Position numbers and translations under genes: made by a program. A model generated the notes under the pieces. It did no database searches. It was given only the letters and a program-made list of their open reading frames with translations, and had not been told where the DNA came from. 7,015 nt of DNA from an uncultured Opitutales bacterium (GTDB taxonomy: Bacteria; Verrucomicrobiota; Verrucomicrobiia; Opitutales; UBA2995), in NCBI GenBank assembly GCA_937920335.1, contig CALGUT010000307.1, forward strand, positions 1-7,015, read 5' to 3'. Shown piece by piece: positions 1-6,205 of the stretch. Each line of letters starts with the position of its first letter. The first letter of the stretch is position 1.

Positions 1-40
1 GGTGGTTGAATCCTGTTCAAAAGAACCCTTACGTGTAGGG

Positions 41-1261
41 ATGTATTCTGGATCACTCAATGAACCTGCTGTAGACCCGTCGCTTTTCGCTTTAGATCCG
101 ACGGTGACTTTTCTGAATCACGGATCATTTGGGAGCTGTCCAGTTGCGGTGGTTGAGCATCAGGCTTCGCTCATACGACGGATGGAAGCTCAGCCGGTGC
201 ATTTTTTGCAACGTGAACTGGAGCCCGAACTGGATAAGGCTCGGCAGGCGATGGCGAGTTTTGTGGGGGCTGATTCGGAAGACCTTGTGTTTGTCGAAAA
301 TGCTACTTCTGGAGTAAATGCGGTGTTGCGTTCTCTCGAGCTCAAACCTGGTGACGAACTGATTATCACGGATCACCAATACAATGCCTGTCGCAATGCA
401 GCTCATTATGTTGCAGACCGCAGTGGAGCACGTGTGGTTCTGGTTAAGATACCGTTTCCTTTGAATTCAGCTGACGATGTGACAGCAGCGATTATGGAAA
501 GTGTTACCGGCCGAACACGGCTGGTATTTATCGATCATATTACCAGCGCCACGGCGCTCATTTTCCCGATTCAAGAGATCGTCAAGCAATTGGCGGACCG
601 GGGAGTGGATACGCTCGTGGACGGTGCGCATGCTCCGGGTATGGTTCCGCTTGATCTCAATCGGCTGGGTGCTGCCTATTACACGGGAAATTGTCACAAG
701 TGGTTATGTGCCCCGAAAGCTGCCGGTTTCTTATATGTTCGAAAAGACAAGCAATCGCAAGTTCGTCCGCTGACGATTAGTCATGGAGCAAATTCGCCGC
801 GAACTGACAGGTCTCGATTTCAATTGGAATTTGCATGGATGGGGACGAGAGATCCTTCGGCAGCGCTAACGGTTCCATTTACGATAAACTACCTGGCTGA
901 GCTGGTTCCTGGAGGCTGGGATCAGATTATGAGCCACAATCGCGAGTTGGCCTTGGCGGTCCGACGCATGTTCTGCAATTCATTCAATTGGCCAACCCCG
1001 TCGCCAGATAGCATGATTGGTTCGATTGCTACTATGATTCTCCCTGAATCAAAGGAGCCGGAGCCAATTCAATCATCCAAGTATTTAGAGCACTGGCAGT
1101 ATGAGCTTATCAAAAGAACGGGTATAGAGGTTCCCATTATAAACTGGCCCAAGCACCCTAAGCGAATGGTGAGGATTTCCGCCCATATTTATAACTACAT
1201 GGCTCAGTACGAATTGTTGGCGGAGGGAATTAAAGAACTGGGGGACGACCAAGTACCATAG
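41..1261 (+). CDS. Class V PLP-dependent aminotransferase, isopenicillin-N-epimerase-like
   Basis: This is a 406-residue cytoplasmic protein of the fold-type I, class V aminotransferase/cysteine desulfurase superfamily, closest in style to isopenicillin-N-epimerase-like enzymes. Visible signatures, numbered from the ATG at 41, are: FLNHGSFGSCP near residue 24; VFVENATSGVN near 85, the PLP-phosphate loop; LVDGAHAPG with Asp194, which would pair with the pyridine nitrogen, and His197; and NCHKWL with Lys220, the expected Schiff-base lysine. Near the C-terminus MVRISAHIYN holds Arg378, the usual substrate-carboxylate arginine. The catalytic set is complete and the length is normal for the family. 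The frame is open to the left edge: a GTG at 2 would add 13 residues and a start further left cannot be excluded. ATG41 was chosen because it leaves a usual-length leader before LNHG. There is no convincing ribosome binding site. The substrate cannot be told from sequence, since the family includes racemase/epimerase, lyase and desulfurase activities. Confidence 0.9.
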   Translation: MYSGSLNEPAVDPSLFALDPTVTFLNHGSFGSCPVAVVEHQASLIRRMEAQPVHFLQRELEPELDKARQAMASFVGADSEDLVFVENATSGVNAVLRSLELKPGDELIITDHQYNACRNAAHYVADRSGARVVLVKIPFPLNSADDVTAAIMESVTGRTRLVFIDHITSATALIFPIQEIVKQLADRGVDTLVDGAHAPGMVPLDLNRLGAAYYTGNCHKWLCAPKAAGFLYVRKDKQSQVRPLTISHGANSPRTDRSRFQLEFAWMGTRDPSAALTVPFTINYLAELVPGGWDQIMSHNRELALAVRRMFCNSFNWPTPSPDSMIGSIATMILPESKEPEPIQSSKYLEHWQYELIKRTGIEVPIINWPKHPKRMVRISAHIYNYMAQYELLAEGIKELGDDQVP

Positions 1262-1269
1262 TGGAAACT

Positions 1270-2427
1270 CTAGCGCTGGTGCCTTTTATATCTCTTTAGT
1301 AGTTGGATTACGTCAGCTTTCGGAAGTTCAATTACCCTGTGCTGGTCCCGGCCGACCATAGTCTCTGCGGCAACCATTGCATTGATGATCGCTTCTTCAG
1401 TGGCCAGCGCGGTTGCTGAAAATAGTCCGCTAATGTGTTCGTTAGAAAGGGCGGATACCGTAGCAATTCCACTTGCGGTGGATTTCGAGTCTGCGTTTGC
1501 AGTCGAGAAGGCGATAAAGATATCGCCAGATCCATTTCCAGAAGTGCTGCCGGTTCTTGCCATTCCAAGACTAACTCGAGCCGCTATCCGTTTTAGCTGA
1601 GTCGGAAGAAGAGGCGCATCGGTGGCGACAACCGCGATCATGGAACCGGTTTCTTCATATAAATCTCGGCCGTCGGTATAAGGTGCATGCTCGGTAAGGG
1701 TTTTACCAAAGGGTACACCTGCTATTATCAATTGGTGTCGTCGTCCGAAGTTCGCTTGAACGAGTACTCCAACGGTAAAAGTTCCAGCACCCGTTTTCAT
1801 TACACGCGAGGACGTCCCGGTTCCGCCCTTGAATTCGTAGCAAACCATTCCCGTTCCTCCGCCTACATTTCCCTCCATGATCGGGCCCGATGCTGCTGTT
1901 TCGAGGGACTGAGCGACATGTTCACCGGTAACGTGAAATCCATTGATATCGTTCAAGTAGCCATCCCAGGTTTCGCCGACGACTGGTAGCGACCAAAGGC
2001 TCTGGAAGCGACCAGTCTTAACCTGCCATTTTAGAACAGCTTCGTGCACGGAACCGACACTGTGGGTATTTGTGATCATGACGGGGCCTTCGAGGAAGCC
2101 GGATTCGTTAACCCAGTCGAGCCCTGTCATCTCTCCATTTCCGTTGAGTACAAATGAGCCTGCATATACTGGATCTTCAGCGTTTTTTCCCCGTGGCAGT
2201 ATGGCTGTGACTCCGGTCCGGACGGGGCCTTGTCCTACGGTCAATGCGCCATTTCCTGAAATAATGGTTGAATAGCCAACTTCTACACCGGTGACGTCTG
2301 TGATGGCATTTAGGGGGCCGGGTACCCCTTCAAAGGGAATTCCCCAGTCTCGTGCCCGACTGGTTTCATCGGCGATGATTTGCGAACTGATTAGCGCAAT
2401 TACAAGTAGTGAAGTAATGAATCTCAT
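1270..2427 (-). CDS. Secreted P1/S58-family aminopeptidase (DmpA/BapA-like, self-processing)
   Basis: This Ntn-fold peptidase is made as one chain that cuts itself into alpha and beta subunits. The family hydrolyses N-terminal residues of short peptides, including D-amino acid or beta-amino acid peptides and amides. From the ATG at 2427 it has 385 residues. Residues 1-19 form a signal peptide (MRFITSLLVIALISSQIIA, then DE), implying periplasmic export. RDWGIPFEGVPGPLNAITDV opens the mature enzyme, and GNVGGGTGM and FKGGTGTSSR lie near 187-208. The self-cleavage site is ETG-SMIAVVATDAPLLP with nucleophile Ser262. GNGSGDIFIAFSTAN follows; Ser300 and Asp302 sit at the spacing of BapA Ser288/Glu290 after Ser250, as I recall that family. 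A longer start at ATG2475 adds 16 residues before the signal peptide, so the internal ATG is preferred. It is convergent with the aminotransferase (8-bp gap) and divergent from the sulfatase. The family call is firm; the substrate is unknown. Confidence 0.92.
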   Translation of the reverse strand: MRFITSLLVIALISSQIIADETSRARDWGIPFEGVPGPLNAITDVTGVEVGYSTIISGNGALTVGQGPVRTGVTAILPRGKNAEDPVYAGSFVLNGNGEMTGLDWVNESGFLEGPVMITNTHSVGSVHEAVLKWQVKTGRFQSLWSLPVVGETWDGYLNDINGFHVTGEHVAQSLETAASGPIMEGNVGGGTGMVCYEFKGGTGTSSRVMKTGAGTFTVGVLVQANFGRRHQLIIAGVPFGKTLTEHAPYTDGRDLYEETGSMIAVVATDAPLLPTQLKRIAARVSLGMARTGSTSGNGSGDIFIAFSTANADSKSTASGIATVSALSNEHISGLFSATALATEEAIINAMVAAETMVGRDQHRVIELPKADVIQLLKRYKRHQR

Positions 2428-2513
2428 TGATTGGATTCCAGAGTGAGTGATCTCGTTCAATATGCCAAACCTCATTTGATCGCTCGACTCGAAGTATTTG
2501 TTCCACTATCTCT

Positions 2514-2530
2514 CTAAGGTATGACCTTAG
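2514..2530 (+). repeat. Perfect 7+7 inverted repeat with the sulfatase ATG as its loop
   Basis: CTAAGGT (2514-2520) is the exact reverse complement of ACCTTAG (2524-2530), and the three bases between them are the ATG start codon of the sulfatase. A T-G pair could extend the stem by one wobble pair in RNA. If transcribed with a leader, this would be a small hairpin presenting the start codon in its loop. As DNA it could be an operator in the short divergent spacer. The repeat is directly visible; any regulatory role is inference, and a 7-bp match can arise by chance. Confidence 0.5.
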
Positions 2531-3966
2531 GTAATCGTGTTTTTCATTTTCTGGTCGGTTCGGCCATTTCGACAGGCGTCCTTGCGCAAGACCGACCCAA
2601 TATTCTAATGATCGTTTCCGATGATCAGGGATATCAGGATCTCGGAGTGATCAACTCAGAGATAATTACTCCGAATTTGGACAGACTTGCCCGCGAGGGA
2701 ACCCGACTAACCAATTTCTATGTAGCATGGCCAGCCTGCACACCTTCGCGAGCCGCGTTTCTCACCGGACGTTATCCGCAGAGAAATGGCATCTATGATA
2801 TGATTCGAAATGAAGCTCCTGATTATGGACATCTTTATGATTGGGAGTCTTATGCTCCAACCTGGGAACGTATAGGAGGAATGGATACGCGAGAGATTCT
2901 ACTGCCGGCTATTTTAAAACCACAGGGTTATAGGTCCGCCATTTATGGAAAATGGGACTTAGGGATTCACAAGCGGTTCCTGCCGCTTGCACGTGGATTT
3001 GATGACTTTTACGGCCTCGTGAACACCGGTATCGACTACTACACCCATGAGCGGTATGGAGTTCATAGCATGTACCGGAACAACGAGAGAACCGAGGAGG
3101 ATAGGGGGACTTATGCTACCTATTTATTTGAGCGAGAAGCATTGGAGTTTTTGGATGAGTATGCGGGTGAGGAACCGTTCTTTTTATACGTGCCATTTAA
3201 TGCTCCGCATTCCTCGTCTGCCTTGGATCCGAAGATACGAGGAACGATTCAGGCGCCTCCCGAGTTCGAAGCAATGTATCCGGAAGTGAAACAAGGTTAT
3301 CAAAAGGGCTCACGTTATGGCAAAGAGGCGTTGGTACCGACGCGGGAAAAACGTAATCGTGACTTCAGGGCGGCGGTAACTTGCATGGATGTATCCATAG
3401 GTCGGATGCTGGATATGCTCGATGATAAAGGGTTGGCCGAAAATACCATCGTTATTTTCTTTTCTGATAATGGTGGAGGCGGAGGATCCAATAATGGTCC
3501 GCTCAGGGGTGGTAAGGCACAAACCTGGGAAGGCGGGGTTCGCGTATTGTCGATGGTTCGCTGGCCAGGTGGTGGCATTCCCTCCGGTGTGGAGAACGAT
3601 GCGTTTCTGTCTAGTATGGAGATTTTTCCCAGTCTTGCTTCGGTAACAGGATCCGCTCTCCCTAAAGGTGTTGTGCTGGATGGCTACGATTGGTGGGCGA
3701 CACTTCGAGGCGAATCCGAAAGTCCGCGGAAGGATCTATTTTGGAAGCGACAAAAGCGATTGGGTGCACGAGTTGGGAATTGGAAATGGGTGGATATGGA
3801 TGGCGGGGCCGGCGGTTTATTCGACCTGACCACTGACATCGGTGAAAATAATGATCTTTCGAAAGAGCACCCTGAGGTGCTTGAAATGGTTAAGGCGAAG
3901 TTCGATGCATGGTATCAAGAGACTATGATCGATGCCGAACCGAGAGGTCCTTTCAAGGACTTCTGA
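2521..3966 (+). CDS. Secreted formylglycine-dependent sulfatase (arylsulfatase family, S1)
   Basis: The protein has 481 residues and hydrolyses sulfate esters, probably on a glycan outside the cytoplasm. Residues 1-22 are a signal peptide ending VLA before QDRPNIL. Metal-binding IVSDDQGYQDLG carries Asp34 and Asp35. The core motif C-T-P-S-R at 73-77, followed by AAFLTGRYPQRNG, places Cys73 as the residue converted to formylglycine. This needs a maturase (FGE or an anaerobic SME) that is not in the window. GKWDLGIH has Lys144 but Asp146 where most sulfatases have His. NAPH gives His230, and FFSDNGG gives Asp316/Asn317 as further metal ligands. RGGKAQTWEGG gives Lys332, and the C-terminal subdomain has LFDLTTDIGENNDL. 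An in-frame TAA at 2515-2517 forces the start to be at or after 2518, so ATG2521 is secure although no ribosome binding site is properly spaced. The gene ends 12 bp before the restored end of the convergent xylanase. Substrate is not determinable; proximity to a GH10 enzyme hints at a sulfated polysaccharide. Confidence 0.95.
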   Translation: MTLGNRVFHFLVGSAISTGVLAQDRPNILMIVSDDQGYQDLGVINSEIITPNLDRLAREGTRLTNFYVAWPACTPSRAAFLTGRYPQRNGIYDMIRNEAPDYGHLYDWESYAPTWERIGGMDTREILLPAILKPQGYRSAIYGKWDLGIHKRFLPLARGFDDFYGLVNTGIDYYTHERYGVHSMYRNNERTEEDRGTYATYLFEREALEFLDEYAGEEPFFLYVPFNAPHSSSALDPKIRGTIQAPPEFEAMYPEVKQGYQKGSRYGKEALVPTREKRNRDFRAAVTCMDVSIGRMLDMLDDKGLAENTIVIFFSDNGGGGGSNNGPLRGGKAQTWEGGVRVLSMVRWPGGGIPSGVENDAFLSSMEIFPSLASVTGSALPKGVVLDGYDWWATLRGESESPRKDLFWKRQKRLGARVGNWKWVDMDGGAGGLFDLTTDIGENNDLSKEHPEVLEMVKAKFDAWYQETMIDAEPRGPFKDF

Positions 3967-3978
3967 TTTAGGCGTAGT

Positions 3979-4146
3979 CTATTCTCCGGAAATCTGCTCG
4001 ATGATAATCCGGGTAAACTGGGGGATTCCCACATTTGAGTCCGACATCGCAACTCTACCCGAATTGGGATCGACCTGTAAGGAGACACCATCCTTTAGAG
4101 CTATCCAGTCGCGTGAGCCTGCAATGCGTCGAGCCATGGGTTCCCA
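3979..4146 (-). pseudogene. Out-of-frame true C-terminus of the GH10 xylanase
   Basis: Dropping one C of the CC pair at about 4147-4148 (minus strand) lets translation continue after Asp645 as WEPMARRIAGSRDW, then IALKDGVSLQVDP and RVAMSDSNVGIPQFTRIIIE, ending QISGE and TAG at 3979-3981, 55 residues in all. This completes the pattern 'VENSTNML-x-W' seen in C-terminal beta domains of secreted PVC-group proteins: a tryptophan just after the 'S/T-x-x-L' strand, then a gap, then an alternating strand and a final IRI/IRIII-like strand. The alternative 30-residue tail in the original frame is rich in Cys, Arg and Ser and resembles nothing. The extension also closes the gap to the convergent sulfatase to 12 bp. 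Either a sequencing or assembly error or a genuine recent mutation would produce this. Confidence 0.8.
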
Positions 4147-6082
4147 GGTCTAACATATTTGTAGAATTCTCCACGCGTATTTCCAGATCGTTGGTTAGGA
4201 ATCTGGGAGTGAAGACCACGGAAACTAATTCAGAGGTCAATTGAATGGGAGTTTCATAGTTATTTGGAGTGGTGGGATCCAGGTTCATTCCGACTTCAAA
4301 CAAGTTACTTAATCCATCCTTATCGAAGTCGTTTTCAGGGCTTGCTTCCGGGGCTCCGGCGTCCTGTCCAAAATAGCGGCTGAGGATTCCGGATACTGTG
4401 AGCTGGTTAATCAGTTCTTCCTGTAGAGCGACAAAGGCATGTTTCGGGTTATAATCGTTGTCAAAAATAAGACCGTTGTCGGTGCCTGGGAAAAAGCCAG
4501 GTATCCAACTGTGGGCGTCAGTGAATCCCCATATGGTAAATGTTTTTGCGGCGGGTTGCGCTAGAACCTTTTGAATCACTTGTCGATAGACGTCAGCCTG
4601 AGCCACTGATTTTGAAGTCGTGAATGGAATTTCAACCCGGACATCCAATTCGGTAATATGAACGTCCAGACCCAGATCGGCAAAGCGCTGCATGTTCTCA
4701 GCAAAGCTATCGTAGTTGATGGCACCTTGAAGGTGCATTTGGAATCCGATCCCGTCTAACGGAATACCTCGGTTCAACATACTTTGGGCCCACGCATACA
4801 GGGCGTCTGACTTGGGGTTGATTTCTGCGACAGCGAAGTCATTTAGAATGAGACTCACGTCCGGGTCAACTTGCCTGGCCCGTTGAAAAGCCAGGTCGAT
4901 ATAATCGCGCTGATCTGCGGTCGTGTTAGTCGCATCGATGACGTCATTCCAGATCGAGGGAGAGCGCCAGGTGCCATCTGTATCGAAGGGTTCATTGACG
5001 ACGTCCCACAGTACTACTTTTCCTTTCAAGTAACCACCGACTTGGTCGATATGATCATTCAGTATATCGATGAGTGCTTGTCGGGTCCACGTGCCTGATT
5101 CCAACCAATTGGGAGTTTGTTTATGCCATACAAATACATGGCCGTGGAACTCCATGTCGTAGGCGTCCGCCAACGCTAAGTGTTTGTCCAGCGTCGTAAA
5201 ATCATAGCTGCCTTGACCCGTGCTCAGTGGACCGAATTTGGTGGCGTTGCCCGTTGTAAGAATTCCGAAGTTCTGGCCTAACGTTTCTTGATACAAATCG
5301 GTCTCGGGAAAATCGAAGAAATCATCACGAGTGATAGAGCCGATGTTGAGTTCGAATGCATCTCCCAAATGTCTTAATCGTGGCTCAAGGTTCACGTTTT
5401 CTGGAGGCTCGTAGGTTTCAGCCTCAAATCCCCATCGTTCGTTTAGATAGCTAATAATCTGAGTGAGTTCTGACGTCGTTAATTGACGTTCATACAAAAG
5501 GACTTCACCCAGGTAGCCTTTGAAATTGTTGATGGTCGGATTGGGTGCATCAGCGCCCAGGGTGAAGGATTGCAAAACCTGGTTTCCACCGTTGGAGATC
5601 TTGATCCCTGCATCAAATGCTTCGACAACTCCGTTAGCGTTAGGTGCCCAAAGTATCCAGTTCGGAGCTTCCCATGGATCTCCTGCCCCTGAAGATGCAG
5701 ACGCTATTCTTGCCCAGGGATCGCCGCCAGCTTCCCCTCTGGCTACGATAAATAGCTGATACTCTCCGGGGGTAGTACGAAGGTCTGTTGTCAGGGTCAT
5801 GTAGTCATCCGCTCCGTCAAAGTAGGCCGCTGACCGCCCATTCAGTCCTTCTGTGCTTAGGCTCGGTTGATTAGCGCCTGACAATTGAATCGCCGGGTTG
5901 TCAGGGTTGGCTCGGTTGCCCCATTCGGTAATAAAATTACCGGGTCTTACGAACGAAGCAGTATCCTGAGCGTCTAGCCAGAGTCGTAGGTCTGAAATAT
6001 CAGATGGGAGCTGAGCAGATCCCGTTGTTACTCCAACGAAGAGAGCCAGAATTACGAGAGAAGACAGTCCATGGTGTTTCAT
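4055..6082 (-). CDS. Secreted multidomain GH10 endo-1,4-beta-xylanase, 3' end frameshifted
   Basis: As read, 675 residues. A signal peptide (1-23, ending GSA) precedes a concanavalin/LamG-like domain at about 25-220, which starts with LRLWLDAQD, has AAYFDGADDYMTL, and ends with GYLGEVLLYERQL...YLNERWGF. The GH10 TIM barrel spans about 235-560: GNATKFG (Asn279, Lys282), GHVFVWHKQTPNW (His315, Trp319, His320), WDVVNEP with acid/base Glu364, GFQMH (His450), HITELDVR with nucleophile Glu478, and WGFTDAHSW (Trp518, Trp526). GH10 enzymes cut beta-1,4-xylan with retention. A short tail follows: an EF-hand-type loop DFDKDGLSNLFE (585-596) and a beta segment with IRVENSTNML. After Asp645 the last 30 residues are unlike the rest, and a better continuation lies in another frame (3979-4146). 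So this stop is probably an artefact of a one-base insertion, and the intact protein would have 700 residues. The catalytic domain is untouched by it. Start ATG6082 fits the signal peptide; there is no clear ribosome binding site. Confidence 0.93.
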   Translation of the reverse strand: MKHHGLSSLVILALFVGVTTGSAQLPSDISDLRLWLDAQDTASFVRPGNFITEWGNRANPDNPAIQLSGANQPSLSTEGLNGRSAAYFDGADDYMTLTTDLRTTPGEYQLFIVARGEAGGDPWARIASASSGAGDPWEAPNWILWAPNANGVVEAFDAGIKISNGGNQVLQSFTLGADAPNPTINNFKGYLGEVLLYERQLTTSELTQIISYLNERWGFEAETYEPPENVNLEPRLRHLGDAFELNIGSITRDDFFDFPETDLYQETLGQNFGILTTGNATKFGPLSTGQGSYDFTTLDKHLALADAYDMEFHGHVFVWHKQTPNWLESGTWTRQALIDILNDHIDQVGGYLKGKVVLWDVVNEPFDTDGTWRSPSIWNDVIDATNTTADQRDYIDLAFQRARQVDPDVSLILNDFAVAEINPKSDALYAWAQSMLNRGIPLDGIGFQMHLQGAINYDSFAENMQRFADLGLDVHITELDVRVEIPFTTSKSVAQADVYRQVIQKVLAQPAAKTFTIWGFTDAHSWIPGFFPGTDNGLIFDNDYNPKHAFVALQEELINQLTVSGILSRYFGQDAGAPEASPENDFDKDGLSNLFEVGMNLDPTTPNNYETPIQLTSELVSVVFTPRFLTNDLEIRVENSTNMLDLGTHGSTHCRLTRLDSSKGWCLLTGRSQFG

Positions 6083-6111
6083 GAATAGGCGGCTTTATTT
6101 AAAGGTTTTAG

Positions 6112-6140
6112 TTTATAGGGCTGAAACGCCTGGGCGTAAA
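6112..6140 (-). promoter_or_regulatory. Candidate sigma70-type promoter of the xylanase gene
   Basis: Read on the minus strand, TTTACG (6140-6135, four of six matches to TTGACA) is followed after exactly 17 bases by TATAAA (6117-6112, five of six matches to TATAAT). Transcription would begin near 6105, giving a leader of roughly 20-25 bases before the ATG at 6082. It is downstream of the terminator that closes the mutarotase gene, which fits a separately transcribed xylanase. Prediction by eye only. Confidence 0.45.
6126..6137. promoter_or_regulatory. Small palindrome overlapping the xylanase -35 box, possible operator
   Basis: ACGCC (6126-6130) and GGCGT (6133-6137) form a 5+2+5 inverted repeat that overlaps the last three bases of the candidate -35 hexamer and runs into the spacer. 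A dimeric regulator bound here would block RNA polymerase, as expected for a substrate-induced glycanase gene. It is short and could be chance; no second copy was found before the sulfatase gene. Confidence 0.25.
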
Positions 6141-6151
6141 TCCAAATAGCT

Positions 6152-6183
6152 AAGAAGCCCGACTGATAAAAGTCGGGCTTCTT
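6152..6183 (-). terminator. Intrinsic terminator downstream of the mutarotase gene
   Basis: A perfect 13-bp stem pairs AAGAAGCCCGACT (6152-6164) with AGTCGGGCTTCTT (6171-6183) around the 6-base loop GATAAA. It lies 22 bp past the mutarotase stop on the minus strand, where termination is expected. The T-tract is actually better on the plus strand (CTTCTTTT) than on the minus strand (CTTCTTAGCTATTT), so it may act in both directions, also stopping antisense transcripts entering from the xylanase side. Confidence 0.75.
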
Positions 6184-6205
6184 TTGAAAAGTTCGATTCA
6201 AAGTC

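Noticed and set aside
467..697. Antisense open frame inside the aminotransferase gene
   Set aside because: It has no family signature and lies over a complete, well-conserved coding sequence; a shadow frame.
1259..1272. Search for a bidirectional terminator between the convergent aminotransferase and peptidase genes
   Set aside because: Only 8 bp separate the stops and no GC-rich stem with a T-run is present there.
2476..2512. TTGATC (2476-2481) or TCGACT (2484-2489) with TATCTC (2507-2512) as a sulfatase promoter, which would give a nearly leaderless mRNA
   Set aside because: Only the second pair has a 17-base spacer and both hexamers match poorly; not good enough to annotate.
3315..3578. 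Antisense open frame with a proline-rich stretch inside the sulfatase
   Set aside because: The proline run is just the complement of the Gly-rich SDNGGGGG segment of the sulfatase; not a gene.
4035..4244. Plus-strand small open frames between the sulfatase stop and the xylanase stop as a small hypothetical gene
   Set aside because: The region is explained by the frameshifted xylanase C-terminus on the minus strand; the plus-strand products show no motif or initiation signal.
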